64,000 nt of DNA from Trichinella spiralis (Eukaryota > Nematoda > Enoplea > Trichinellida > Trichinellidae), in the NCBI GenBank assembly GCA_000181795.3, contig CM012954.1, positions 14,331,348 through 14,395,347 of the forward strand. Direction: 5' to 3'. Below, one piece after another: positions 1-11,552 of the stretch. The position numbers and the translations under genes are program-made. Position 1 is the stretch's first letter. Every line of letters starts with the position of its first letter. Below the pieces are notes generated by a model, which searched no databases, was not told the DNA's origin, and worked only from the letters and a program-made list of their open reading frames with translations.

Positions 1-1433
1 AGTTCTTGGATTGCTTGAACTGTACTGAAATTTGCCGTCGGCCAATCTGTGCTCGGGTTGAACGTTTTGTAGTCGCTCTGCTGCCATTGACTGGGGCTTT
101 CATCTTTGGACAGCACAATTGAGGCGAGCCATTTCACAGATCTAGCACCGACCACACCTACACAAAGGAAAAAAAGTGGAAGAAACAAGAAAGATGGAAG
201 CATTTCCATTATTTGAATTGTTTCCCCTATCTACCTGGAACAACAACTCGAACTGGAAAGCCGTGTTCAACTGGGATCGGCTTGTCGTTCATCGAATAGG
301 CAAGAATCACTTGGTTGCCAGGTTTCATTGCCACGTCGATTGGTATAGAAGCGCCGTACGGTTCTCCGGTGCCGTTGTCGTCCAGGCCAGTAAATTGGAC
401 ATGTTCAGCGCCATTTTCGACGATACTCTGAAAGCCGGCTTCTTTGAGCACGTCGACCAGCAGGGCGCCGGTCCATTTGGCGTTGCCAATTGCACCCGGA
501 CCCCATTGCAAGCCTCGAACTGGCTTGACTGCGTTGAAATCTTGCCGACGATTTCCGGCGCATTGCAGCGTTACCACTACGCTTACAGGTTGGAATTTGG
601 TTTTCAAATCTTCCAAAGTGAATTCTCGCTCTTCCAAACCAACACCACTCACTTTCAACCTTGATTAGTGGGAGAATATTGTAAAATTTTTGAATATCCA
701 CTGAAACAATGGAAACAAAAACTTACTTGTAATTGTGTTCGTCGACCGTTGGAATGGCGTGGTGATTTCTTTTGAAAAACAATTCATTTGGTGTATAGAA
801 CGATTCGACCAGTTCACCGATGCCGGTCTCGGCATTCAACGGTTGAACTGACTTCACGTTCATGCTTGGGTGCAATTTGGGCGTGTAGCCAGGTTTCACT
901 TCTTCTGCAACTGTATTGCAGTCGTGAATTGCGTCTTCGACGTCATCCGGATGCAAATTGCCAATGCGCATCTCTTCGAGCATCGAATATACGTCTTCTT
1001 GCTTGTGAAAATTGTACCGTTGCCAGTGTGGTTCCAATGGACCTCCGACCGCTTGCATGATGATCTTGCCGCCCGGATGTACGTCGACAAATTCCGTGAT
1101 ATCATAAACACCACCTCGAAACGTTACCCAAAGTTTTCGGTCTTTTTCGTTGTGCAATTTCACCTCTTCTGCGCGAAAAGTCGGCAGATCTTTTCGAAAC
1201 GGCGGTCGCCACGAATCGTCTTCCTCCTCTTGCCCACTGGCATAGGTGTGAAAAGCGATCGAGCCCAACGTCAACACCGCCGACGGATATATCCACACAC
1301 TGGCTCGCAGCCAGCAAATTTCAGGCAACTTCAGGCTTTGTCTCGAGTGGAACTGAGCAATTGTCGCCGTTTTTGTAATCTGATACAGCCGGGTGCTTTT
1401 TGAAAATTCTTTCAACAAGGCTATTATTCGCAT
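1..1433 (-). CDS. SUOX: Sulfite oxidase, 3' end beyond the window
   Basis: Oxidises sulfite to sulfate in the mitochondrial intermembrane space, passing electrons through haem to cytochrome c (family knowledge). Three exons are read: 727-1433, 235-659 and 1-157, with matching phases. The N-terminus is basic and presequence-like, followed by a hydrophobic stretch at about residues 40-64. A cytochrome b5 domain spans about residues 84-163, with the HPGG haem loop (His119) and a second likely ligand, His143. Exon 2 begins the molybdopterin domain and holds LQCAGNRR, whose Cys is the molybdenum ligand. Exon 3 contains GARSVKWL and WQQSDYKTF, typical of the same domain. The start at 1433 gives the presequence, and an acceptor-like CTTACAG just before it suggests a 5'-UTR exon. 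The dimerisation domain lies outside the window. Identity is very secure. Confidence 0.97.
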
Positions 1434-2695
1434 TCTGTAAGGTAAAAAACATCAATTTAATCAAAACAATCTCTTCATTTTTTTCTATCTTTGCTCATTC
1501 GAACATGGTATTGTTTAATTATTGTCTGATGTTGGTTTCTTTTTTCAACTATCCCATCCCATTCCATCAGAGAACTGTATTGTGGAAAATTATTTTTTAG
1601 AACAAAATCTGCCAAAAATAGTTAAAATGACACATTTCAGCACGAGTATAAACTTTGCAAACCATTTTTTTGCATTTTCATTACCAGTTTATTCGCACTT
1701 GCAGATCAAGATATCTACAGTACTCTAGTATTTGTTTTTTCATTACATTGAAACTGTTGATGTAAAATTGAAAATTTACACGCTATAAAAAAAGTGCAGT
1801 TGAAATGCAAGTGGTTGTATTATTTGGTATTGTGTGAGTTTTTTTTTAAATAGGTTAATATTAATTAGAAATTTGTATTTGTCATCGTCAATACAGGTAG
1901 ACATGTAAAAGTGGTATAGAAAAGCAGTGAAAATTGGTGAACTTGAACTTGTTTTAAACAACGCTAACTGTAAACGTTTAGACGCAATCTCGTATTTTAT
2001 TTAATTGTGTTTTTTAAGTTGTTGAGTTGAACAAAGTGATAAACGATGATTAGTTGCGTGTGTGTTGATGAAAAAGAAAAAGATGTTCATATTTACCTGG
2101 AGATCAACTGGAAATTTGAACAAACGGTGTAGGTAAATTGGTCGTGACAAGGGGACAATTGAAATGCATATATTTCTTAGAACAGGTCGAACTTGAGATG
2201 ATTAAAACGAGAACAGCTGGTGAACTATTTCGAGCCGGTAATCAGGGCTTCGGTGGAAATTGAACAATGAAATTGTCGAGTAGTACGTTTGAAAAACACG
2301 GTGAACGACAAAAATCCAGCAGACACTTTGGCTCCAAAGCGACAGAAGAATGAAATTTTACAAAAAAATGAATGCAAAATAGTTGGCTGTGTCAACAGCG
2401 GTGGAAGAATGAAAAGTTCACCACGCCGACTGTACCTGCAAGTCAGAATTTTTCTCCGTGCAAACAGTACGGCATTCTGTATTACGGCCAGGTGGTGGTA
2501 GTGTTGGACGAGACGTTACTGGGCGTGTCGTTGTATTCGAATGCGACACTGGTGCGTTTGAATTTGTCGGCGGCGACGTAACGTAGCAACGAACGTGCTT
2601 TTGTTGTATTTCTTACCGGTGGGGTGTGTGCGATGTGTTGTTGAAGTGGATTTGGAATTTCTTTTTTCACGTACACACAAGTGAACGTGTATGAG
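1434..2695. other. SUOX/TMEM268-like divergent intergenic region
   Basis: No gene is recognised here. The block is AT-rich up to about 2250. Beyond that GC rises and short ORFs appear on both strands (for example 2289-2501 + and 2482-2706 -), none of which resembles a known family. It should contain the promoters and 5' UTRs of the two divergent genes. Confidence 0.5.
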
Positions 2696-4297
2696 ATGCG
2701 TTGCAACGACGACGACGACGACTACGGCATTGTTGCTGGATGTGGGCGAACAGTGTCGACTAATGTCGTCGTTGATCATCCGAACGAAGATGTTGTGGAA
2801 ATGTTGAATGCAAATTCAATGGAACAGTGGAAAAAGGATCCCAGTGCAGGTGACGTGGCTGAAATCGAAGTCACCGTTCAAAATGTCAATCCACTGGCCG
2901 CATCTTCGGAACAGCAGGATGTTTCGAATCGACCAACGACGACGACCATTGGAACACCATTGGGTAGAGTTATTGTTGTTGTTATTCAAAAATTGGAAAA
3001 TATATTTGGTAAAAATTAAAAAAAGAAAAATATTTTTAAAAATTATAATTTAGAAAATGGCATTACAATTGTCGTCGTTATGCCTTTGAAACTAACTTGC
3101 AAAATGTTGTCGTTTACCAAATTCGATCCCAACCACGTACCACGAGCGATACTCAGCAGCAAATTATCCGTACGAATTTTTCAATTTTTAATATTATTGA
3201 TAAATGAAGATTGTTTTCTCTTCTTCTTTGTTCTATTCTATTAGATTACTGTTGAAGATTATGTGACCGCTATGGAATTGTTGACGAACGATTTTCGTTT
3301 TCGTCTGTACACAGTATTTCATCAGAGAATCATTTTCGCCTGGTTAATTGCCAGCTTGATAGTGATGTTTTGTGTTCTTTTTTCCAACGCTCGAGGTCTG
3401 GTGTTGTTCGCATTGTCTCTCGGCTGGTCGTCTGTAATTGGACTTGGCACGTTGCTTTGTGTAATTTTTGAACGAATGGTAATGGGAAATAATTAATTGT
3501 CCATTGTGAAATATGAATGATTTATTTGCAATATTAATTAATTTTCCATTCGTTCATCTCACCATTTTTTTTGAAATGTTCTTGTTTCAGCTTGACCAAA
3601 GTCTCAGTGCTTGTGTGGCGACGGTGAACAGATTTCTCGTACGGCACAATTTGCTGCTTTGTGTTGACGATCGTGGCAAATTTTCCTGTCACAAAATAGC
3701 TATTGTATTTTTGTATTTCAACTTGGACCAATGCATTGTAATTTTAGTTTTGAATTAATTTTCATAATTGAAAATTTTTTTCTGGTATCTTTAACTCCTC
3801 CATTTCAGTTGGAAGTTGCGAAAAATGTTGAAAAGCTCGGCTTGAAATTGCACCGTCGACAACATCATTTACCCATTCCAACAACGCCAAGCGTCTCGTC
3901 GCAGGTCGACATTGTCGCCGCACCGACCACTGCTCAGAACAAAGTTTGTTAACAAATAATTAATAATTTTGGTCATTTTTAATTTTGACATTACAATGTT
4001 CTCTTCTTCTTTTTTGATATTTTTTCATTTTCAATCAATTTTGAGGAAAATGCAAAAAGATTAATATTGCAGCACACGCAGCGGTATTGTCGTGATTTGA
4101 TCAGGCAGGGGATCAATTTGCCGGTCGTCAGGTTTCAAGACCAAACCGACGACATGTCCATTACGGTGAAGCATTGTAAATTTGCATTGTGTCTGTGTCA
4201 GTATTTGGAAAAGTGTCATTTTCAAAAGCGTCGTCGTTCGTTGTTCTGTTGGTCTCTGTGTGGTATTTCAACGTTTTTCTTGTTATTCTGCTCTTGA
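2696..4297 (+). CDS. TMEM268: TMEM268-like transmembrane protein
   Basis: Six exons (2696-2963, 3054-3169, 3245-3478, 3591-3737, 3809-3943, 4073-4297) join in phase to give 374 residues. The N-terminal ~90 residues are acidic and Thr/Ser-rich. Exon 3 carries two adjacent hydrophobic segments (IIFAWLIASLIVMFCVLF and the following VLFALSLGW stretch) ending in FERM. Exon 4 reads RFLVRHNLLLCVDD and then VFLYFNLDQCI. That order (membrane pair, FER, a R-H-x-x-L-L-x-V-x-D motif, then a YFDLxxC-like strand) matches vertebrate TMEM268, whose molecular role is poorly known. The last ATG-compatible frame starts at 2696; an open frame upstream uses GTG and may be UTR. The C-terminus ends in a Cys/Phe-rich hydrophobic tail after a KRRR patch, unlike my memory of the human protein. 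Assignment rests on remembered similarity. Confidence 0.75.
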
Positions 4298-4582
4298 TTG
4301 TGACGTAATAGAAATTATACTATTATTATTATTATTATCATGCGTATGATAATTGGTTCTCTTTGTTCGTTTTGTTCAATTGAATCCAAATCAGTAAACT
4401 CTGATCAATAATTGTTGAAGCTTGCGATCGGATTTCGCTAACAACGTTGTTGTATGTACACTTTCTTTTCGTTCAAAACGAAAATATTTTAATTACATTT
4501 TGTGGAAATATTTGTTTCGAAATTTTATTCTTTTTATTTTTTTTTACAATTTACAGTTTTGTTTGTTAATTTTCAAAAAGTC

Positions 4583-7488
4583 ATGTCCACTGAAAAAGAC
4601 AATCCTGATGCTGGTATAATTAGTGACAAGACAACTGCCGTCGACGGAGAGCTGTTATCCGAAATATTGGGAATGGTGAATATTTCTTGTCCAAGTTTAA
4701 AATAATCTGTTTATTGACTGGAATTTTCAATTTCAAAGGGCATCGATCTGCGTGAATATGCAAAAGATGTTCAAAAGCAGCTAAAGTCGGTCGAAGCGGA
4801 TGCAATACAAGAATGTAAATTTGAATTTTTTCAAACTTTTTTTAACATTAACAATCTGTTGTTGTTGTATGTTCAGTTGTTCAGCAGGCGGAAAACATTG
4901 CCACGTTGCACAATGAAATTCGTAATTGCGATCAAATTTTGAACGTGATTAATTTGTTTTATTTGCATTTTTCTTTTTCTTTTTTTTTTGAAATCACCAT
5001 TTCTTTGTTTACAGCAGATGGAGTCGATGTTGACAGCTTTTCAGTCGGATCTGGGCAACATCAGCAACGAGATTCAGTCGTTGCAAGAGCAGTCGGTGAA
5101 GATGAGCGTCAAGTTGAAAAATCGACAAGCCGTCCGAGGTGAACTGAGTCAGTTTATCGACGAAATCGTAGTCCCAGAAGTGATGATCAAGTACAATTTT
5201 TTTTGAATTGAAATTTGTCGATGCAATTGCAATGTGTTGAATATAATTTTTTCTTTTTCTTTTCTTTTCTTTTCTTTTCTTTTTTTCCCACCAATTTTGC
5301 AGGACAATTATCGACGAACCGGTGTCGGAGAGGCTTTTTCTTGAACAATTGCACGAATTGCAACACAAAATTGCATTCGTCAAGCAGCAAGCCTTTCGTG
5401 AAGCTCTTTCCTGCGTCGAAGTGGAAGGTCTATTGGAAAATCTACGACTGAAAGTATTTGTCGAAACGAAAACAAAATTTTTTTTTCTTTTTAATCAGTC
5501 TCTTTTCACTGATTCAGGCAACGGAAAAGACCAGAGATTTTTTGCTCAAGCGAATATACCAATTTCGCAAGCCGATGGCGAATTATCCAGTCACGCAGGG
5601 CACGTTGTTGAAATACAGATTCTATTTCGAATTTATACTTTCCAACGACCGTTACGTGGCCAAAGAGATTCGTGATGAGTACGTGAATACGACTAGTAAA
5701 ATTTTCTACACCTACTTCAAAACGTACGCGAGTCGACTGATGAAACTCCAACTCGACGACGTTGCTACTAAAGATGATCTGCTGGGATCGGATGATTCTA
5801 CGAAAATGGTCAACATGTTCTCCACCAGACCGAACGTTCGCAACAGGGCGACGGTATTTTCGCTCGGCTCTCGCATGTCGGTATTGAAAGAGGATCTGGA
5901 AGCTCCGATTATCGTACCCCACGCGGCTGATCAGAATAAGCAAAAAGTAATTTATTTTCCAACTGGGATTCGGACGATTCCAACCGTCGTATTTTCACTC
6001 TTAGTTCCAATTTGAAGTGCTTTTTCGAAGCTTACTCTACGCGGTACTTGATCACGCTTGTCGAGAGTATTTTTTTCTTTGTGATTTTTTTCTCGTCTCC
6101 GGACAACATTCTGTCGATATGTTCGATCAAGTTTTCAGCAAAGCTCTGCTAATTGTAACGGTAACTGTTGCCCGTCGTTGGTTCCATTGTTTTTTTCTTC
6201 TTATTATGTTTTTTTTATTTATTTTATTTTTCACTTCTTCTCATCAAGAATGCCTGTGATGCGAACATGGCCAACTGTTTTGACTGTATTGCTTTGTTGC
6301 TTTGCATTCACATTGTATATCGCTATCAGGCGATTGGAAGACAACGTGGTTTGCCAGTTTTGGAAAAGTATATCATCTATTTTATATTATTCAAACATTA
6401 ATTTTCTTAATTAATTTTTCAGATTTTGGGAACAATTATTATTGGAACTGTGGCTGAGATTTGAACAAATCTTGACGGCCAATTTGACCAGCATGCGTGA
6501 TTTGGATGTGAAACGACTAGCTCCACTTGATTCAAGGCCACATTTTGTAATTTTACTGTTATCGGTTTTGTCTCTTTTTTCTTTCTTAATTTTAATTTAT
6601 TCAGATCATACGACGATATGGTGAATTTTTTGCAGCGTTGGCAGCTGTGAATGCGGATTTACCGGATGAAAAATTGCAACAATATCTTTACCGTTTGGAA
6701 AATGAAGTGGCTCATTTGTTGGCTCGTGCTATGCATGAATTCAAAAGCATCCGCGAAAGGACCATCTTTTTAATAAACAATTATGATTTGATCGTTTCAG
6801 TGTTGATGGTATGAAAGATATATATATACATGTGCCCAATTGATGAATAAATGAAAATTTGCAGGAAAAATTACCCGGCGAATCGATTGATTCCCAAGAG
6901 AGTAGCAAACGTTTGCAGGCTTACATTACTGAGTACGCGGAACTGTTGCTCACCACCCACTTTGGCAGTTTGGTGAATTTCGTCTATCAAGCCGAGAGCC
7001 TCATTGAACAAGGCATGCAAGAGAAATTGAAAGATAATTCAGGTGAGCGAAATTTTGTGCCAGATGAAAGATTTTTTCCATCGCATTCCATTCTGCACGT
7101 GACACCACGGCTTTTCGGTATCGTTTAGCCAACAATGTGCGGAACGTTGTGAAAACATTCAACAACGATTGGAAGAAGAACATTGAACAGATCAATCAAG
7201 AAGTGATGTCCAGTTTTTCCAACTTTCGTGTCGGTACAGCAATTTTACAAGTAATATATATATATGTATATGTGCGCATATAAAAATGATTACATATTTG
7301 TATGCGAAACAAATAATAATAAGCAGTGCATATTTTAATTTTAGAAAACATTTTCTCAACTAATACAGTACTATCACCGGTTGCACAAAGTGTTGGCCAT
7401 GCCAACGTTGAATCACCCGGCCAGAAATGAATTGGTCAATATTCACAACCTGATGGTGGAAGTGAAGAAATACAAACCCATGTTTTGA
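4583..7488 (+). CDS. VPS52: VPS52, GARP/EARP tethering complex subunit
   Basis: Subunit of the GARP and EARP tethers that capture endosome-derived vesicles at the trans-Golgi network and recycling endosomes. About 14 exons, the first 4583-4675 starting MSTEKDNPDAG and the second 4739-4814. Family landmarks appear in order: NIATLHNEIRNCD; NRQAVRGELSQFIDE, VVPEVMI and FLEQLHEL (coiled-coil part, 4.9-5.5 kb); KPMANYPVTQGTLLKYRF, AKEIRDEYV, KDDLLGSDD and LEAPIIVPH (5.5-5.95 kb); CREYFFLCDFF; DSRPHF; FLINNYDLI; and the C-terminal LVNIHNLMVEVKKYKP. It appears full length and intact. One intron contains a (TTTTC)n tract at 5251-5286. The stop is only 88 bases from the convergent kinase stop. Confidence 0.97.
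5251..5286 (+). repeat. (TTTTC)n pyrimidine microsatellite
   Basis: About six TTTTC units followed by T-runs and CCC, lying in a VPS52 intron directly before the acceptor at about 5301. It doubles as an unusually long polypyrimidine tract. Confidence 0.85.
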
Positions 7489-7576
7489 CCCATTGTAAAA
7501 TGCACCAAAAACACATTGTTGTGAACATATTGGATAAATATGTTTGAATTGAAAAAAAACGTGCCTTTTGAAATTT

Positions 7577-9105
7577 CTACATGTCGTCCACTTCGTCCAT
7601 TTCTTGCGCAGTATCCTCGAATTCCTCGGATGGAACGTACGACGGCCAGTCGAAAAGAGAAAGCAGCGATGTCAACGAGCCGCGATACTGGAACGTGTCG
7701 ATCATTTCGACGGATTTTTTGATACAATGCAACGGTACACTCGTGTCCGGCAGATCCTGCAATAGTGGATAGAATGGGGCTTCGAGAAAGAAAAAGTAAA
7801 GTTCATTTTCAAAAGTATCTATCTTCTTACATGAATCACATCCAACATGATGAACACTATTTCCGTGGTACATGGACGTAGGATCGGTTCCGTAGCCCAA
7901 GATCTGCAAATTCAAATGTAGAGAATGAAAAAAAGTGAAATCGAATCGAAAAGAATGATCGATTGATTGTATAGCACCGGTTGATCAGTTTGCTGATTTC
8001 TGGGGGTATGCCAGCTACGTGGTGTGGTCTGACACCTTCGAGCAGCATCCAGTAGATACTGTTGGAATTTGTCACATCACCGAACGGATGCTGGCGACTG
8101 TACATTTCCCACACGCAAATGGCCCAACTGTAGACGTCGGACTTTTCATCTCGGTCGCTGCCTGAAATGGTGGAAATTTTGCTGCTGAGCAAAAATGAAT
8201 ATTCTCTTCATGCCTTCCGTTCTTACTTCCTGATAACACTTCTGGTGCCATCCAGGACGAGCTTATGGGATTCGATGTCGTGTGACCTTCGCTTTGCAAA
8301 AAAGCGGAACCGAAATCGCACAACTTCAAAACTTGGCCTTTTTCGAACAGCAGTAAGCTAAGCAAAGAGAAACGACTTGAATAATAATCAATTGCTCTTC
8401 TATGCTATGCTCTTGTTCACTGTACTTTGGTGTTTTCACGTCGCCGTGTATGATCGGCGACGGTAGTAGATTGTGCAAATATTTCAACGCTTGGGCCGTT
8501 TGAAGGGCCCAGTTGGCCACATTTCCGCGGCTGAAGAACACGGTCGGGTCGGTGGAATGGACAACTGAAATGGAAAATGATTATTTTTTTAAAAAAATTA
8601 TTTAAAAACAATTATCGGCCGCTTCGTTCGTCATCTGACCATCGTATACGGAACCGACGTCGGCGAGTTCGGTTATTATTGCGAAAGGAACTATGCCAGT
8701 GTAACAGGCTCCGAAAATGGTGACAATGTTCGCATGAGAACGAACGTCGTTCAGAAATTTCACCTGAAACACAATGGACGATGATGATGATGATGATGAT
8801 GGAGCTGGATAAACGAAAAGGGCATCGTTCACTTCTTTTTTCATCGTTTCCACGTGAGCGAAATCTTTCATACATTTCACCGCGACATCTGTACCGAAAC
8901 AACGCCCCTTCATCACGACAGAAGTGGCCCCTTCGCTGATGATCTGAAAGAAAATTCAAATATTAAAAACAAATTCTTGAAACAACAATTCTCCAATGGT
9001 CATCGGTGGCCAAATCGAGTAGTCGATCCCCACCACCCGAATCACCTTTTGGACATAAACATTGTTGGAATGGACCACCGTGAACACTGTTTTTTTTTCT
9101 TCCAT
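7577..9105 (-). CDS. TAK1 (MAP3K7)-like protein kinase
   Basis: Predicted Ser/Thr kinase of the TAK1/TAK-like group, which activates JNK/p38 and Nemo-like kinase pathways in animals. Exon 1 is 9046-9105 (start MEEKKTVFTVV), exon 2 is 8833-8943, and the intron between exons 2 and 3 is 8764-8832. Visible motifs: ATP-lysine VAVK in exon 2; ANIVTIFGAC with a hydrophobic gatekeeper region; catalytic loop HGDVKTPN made across an intron; CDFGSAF; WMAPEV; SDVYSWAICVWEM; and WATEPILRP. The resemblance to TAK1 lies in NIVxxxGAC, DVKTPNLLL and SSWMAPEV. The length is only about 330 residues, with a short acidic tail after the kinase domain and no TAB-binding coiled coil visible, so it is closer to a TAK-like paralogue. 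The glycine loop is degenerate (SEGATSVV) and HRD is HGD. The start at 9105 precedes the first beta strand, so an additional 5' exon is possible. Confidence 0.8.
8764..8832 (-). other. 69-base stop-free intron (possible retained exon piece)
   Basis: On the minus strand this runs from a GTGAAC donor to a TTTCAG acceptor between GAA and GTG codons of the kinase N-lobe. It is divisible by three and has no stop in the reading frame. It encodes a run of Ser from a CAT/TCA-type trinucleotide repeat. Splicing it out restores a kinase-like ETMKKEVKFLNDV sequence, so removal is the preferred model. Confidence 0.7.
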
Positions 9106-9289
9106 TTTGTGGAAATGAACTTTTCGCCTTCGATCAAAATGTCCAACTCTGAAATTTCAACCAGTAATTTAAAATTTCCGACGCTACGTTCGCAAATTTC
9201 GGCTTCAAATGCGTTCCAGTCGAGCGATCTGTTGTTGTAGGAGAAATTTTTTAAAAAAAAGTTTTTTCTTTAAAAAAAAACCAAAAAAG

Positions 9290-9384
9290 CTTCTGCTGGG
9301 GACTGGAATTGAATCGACAAAGCACCAGTTTACAACAGTGATTTTATCAAGAAAACGAAAAGCTCTACTGGCTAAGCTGAACGA
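9290..9384 (-). other. Decayed tRNA-like sequence (tRNA pseudogene or SINE head)
   Basis: Read on the minus strand, 9362-9377 is GCTTAGCCAGTAGAGC, which matches a tRNA D-arm/A box at about 13 of 16 positions against the common GCTCAGTCGGTAGAGC. About 60 bases on, 9305-9315 reads GATTCAATTCC, a B-box-like T-arm, and CCAG follows. The spacing suits a long-variable-arm or intron-bearing tRNA, but the acceptor and T stems do not pair, so it is not a working tRNA gene. A chance match cannot be excluded. Confidence 0.35.
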
Positions 9385-10055
9385 CATGAAAAGCTGATTG
9401 GATAGACAAAGAACAACAAGCGTTGGCCAGATTTCAAATACCGACAGGTTTGCTGCGTTCGACAAGCGCCGACCAGGCAGCTGCTAATGATCAAATTCGA
9501 TTCAGCCGTGCCAATTTTTCCCAAAACAACCGAACAAATCTGAAAACAATTGCGAAAATTGGACCAAAAAACCCAAAACGAACCGTTTAGCGCTACGAAA
9601 CAAAGTGATAATCAAGATATACAGTATATTGTTATTAATGGCATTTAGGCTCAATCGATGAAGTTTACTGTTGACAGTCAACATTTAAAAAATGTCTGTA
9701 AAAAATTAATTAATCTTTTTATTTTAATTATTTATTCATTTATTTACATTTTTTTGGGGGTAGATTTGGCGGTGAAAAAAAATTTTTACATTCACCTCCA
9801 ACAATTTGTTCGGCAAATGAACGATGACTTTTTAAAAATTGCAATTATCAATTATTACCACTGTTCGACAAATTTCGTTCATTTTATTCTCTGAAACAAA
9901 CAAGTGGCAAAATTTATGGACAAAGTAATTTATGACGAATAAATGCGATTTTTGACAGAACAAAAAGAGAAAAGAAAAAGAATTTGTCATCCGGAAAAAA
10001 CTGTTTTACTCAGCACTAGCAAGAGAAAGAGCATCAATATCATCAAAAGGAAAAG

Positions 10056-10061
10056 TTTATT
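10056..10061 (-). terminator. Poly(A) signal of the MARCHF5-like gene
   Basis: AATAAA on the minus strand, about 30 bases beyond the stop codon at 10092-10094. Confidence 0.6.
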
Positions 10062-10091
10062 CGGTAATTGAATTCAGTTTAAATAGAAATT

Positions 10092-11047
10092 TCAGCCTCG
10101 TTCTTCACCGATTTCATCTTCATTTGCACATTCATCAAACCCATTCGACGGCAATTCAGCAATATCTGACAATGGTCCGTTCAAAATTTGGCGGTGTCGA
10201 TTACGAGAAACGTTTTGATACTTGAAATAGATTTCACAAATGCTCTTCACGGCCATAGTCAACAGACCGCCAGCCAGAGTACGATAAAAAGAGGAACTGA
10301 TAACGTTGCCCAGCAGAATATCACCAACCCAAGAGGCAATTGTGGGCATCAGCACTGCATAACAAATGGAACGGGTAAACGAATGTGCCACCTCGACTGA
10401 CGCCGACGGTGGATTTTGTCTCTAACCAAAAAACGGTAGTGTAGAAAAAATTTTATAATAAGAACAAATTCGAGTTCGAGAATAAAAAAGAGTTCCATTC
10501 AACTTACTGGTAGTAGAAGTCGTTCGAACATTGCTGCCACACTGTTCTCCCAATGGAACAATTGAAGTGACATCAGTGAAATCGGTATCGCAGGAAATAA
10601 AACGAAAAGCAAAGCTGGGTGAAGTCGAGACAGAATTTCAAACGCGTCAGCATCGCCGAACACCTGGATAAAGGTTACACCACCGAAAGTTACCGCAATC
10701 CAATATATCGAACCAAAAACGAAAGCTCCGGTTAAGACCGGACAGACGTACGAAATCGCTTGATCCACCTTTATAAGCAGCTTCATCGGTAAAGGAAATG
10801 CGGGATAGCGAAGACGATACTGGTAACCACACTGTGTACATTGAACCGGCGTTAAACTGTCGCCCATTTGCATCACGTCGATCCAGCGCTGCAAGCAGTT
10901 CTCATGCACCCATTTCGTCGATCCACAACACAAGCACGGATTCAACCAGTTTGAATTTTTACTTTCTTCCTTACTTTCCAAACAAAAAAAGCACACATCC
11001 GATGTTTGAGGGGCATCCTGCACCGATTGCACTTCCGTGCTTGACAT
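10092..11047 (-). CDS. MARCHF5: MARCHF5-like mitochondrial RING-CH E3 ubiquitin ligase
   Basis: Membrane E3 ligase of the outer mitochondrial membrane that ubiquitinates fission and antiviral-signalling proteins in other animals. Two exons, 10508-11047 and 10092-10421, joined in phase. The RING-CH finger is at the N-terminus in C4HC3 order: CFFC, NPCLCC, GSTKWVHENCLQRWID, then CTQC. GSTKWVHxxCLQRW is characteristic of MARCHF5. Several hydrophobic segments follow; GSIYWIAVTFGGVTFIQV is nearly that of the human protein, and exon 2 holds PTIASWVGDILL, AGGLLTMAVK and ICEIYFKYQ before HRQILN. I chose the ATG at 11047 (MSSTEVQS) over one at 11104 because the finger then begins at about residue 18, as in the family. 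The tail is acidic. It shares a 505-base divergent promoter with nicastrin. Confidence 0.93.
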
Positions 11048-11552
11048 TTCGAATGTTGCAAAAACGATAACACAATGATTACACTGAAAAATAGTATAAT
11101 ACAATTAAAGATTTTCAAGATTAAATAATTTATGATCATTCCAAAAATAATTTCTTTCAATTTCATAAATAAATGATAATTTTAATACATTTTTACTAAT
11201 TTATTAATTAAAAATTCAAATAAAATAATATAACATACCAGGTAAATTCAGTTGCTAAAAAGTGAAAATTGAATTTTTAAAATTTCAAATTTGTTATCGC
11301 TAAAATTTTGCGGCTTATGCAATGTTGATAATATTCATTTTTGTTTATTTTTTATGAAGTTAATTAATTACTCAATGACAATCAGGACATGTGTACAACT
11401 TGAAGTTTTTTATTTACACAGTATACTACAGCAATTTTACGGCACTTGAGAACTGTATTTATCTTGTGCTACTGTTACGTTTGACTTTAACTTTTTAATG
11501 GACAATCTTGAATTGTCAAACGATTATTACTGAAAGTTTTGCGCAAACGACG
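11048..11552. promoter_or_regulatory. Shared promoter region, MARCHF5-like / nicastrin
   Basis: This 505-base head-to-head spacer is very AT-rich with repeated TAATTAAT-type motifs. No TATA box or other decisive element is evident. Confidence 0.5.

Larger units (their letters stand above)
9106..10091. other. Kinase/MARCHF5 intergenic region
   Basis: Apart from the tRNA-like relic at 9290-9384 and the MARCHF5 poly(A) signal near 10056, I see only AT-rich DNA with homopolymer A and T runs. It must include the kinase promoter. Confidence 0.5.

Noticed and set aside
870-1403. Plus-strand ORF of 177 codons antisense to sulfite oxidase
   Set aside because: Mirror of the sulfite oxidase first exon; its translation shows no family features.
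2289-2706. Short ORFs on both strands upstream of the TMEM268-like gene
   Set aside because: No recognisable domain and frames conflict; more likely 5' UTR or promoter.
9290-9384. A functional tRNA gene
   Set aside because: The A and B boxes are recognisable, but acceptor and T stems do not pair.
9205-9465. Minus-strand ORF in the kinase/MARCHF5 spacer
   Set aside because: It overlaps A-runs and the tRNA-like relic and has no protein features.
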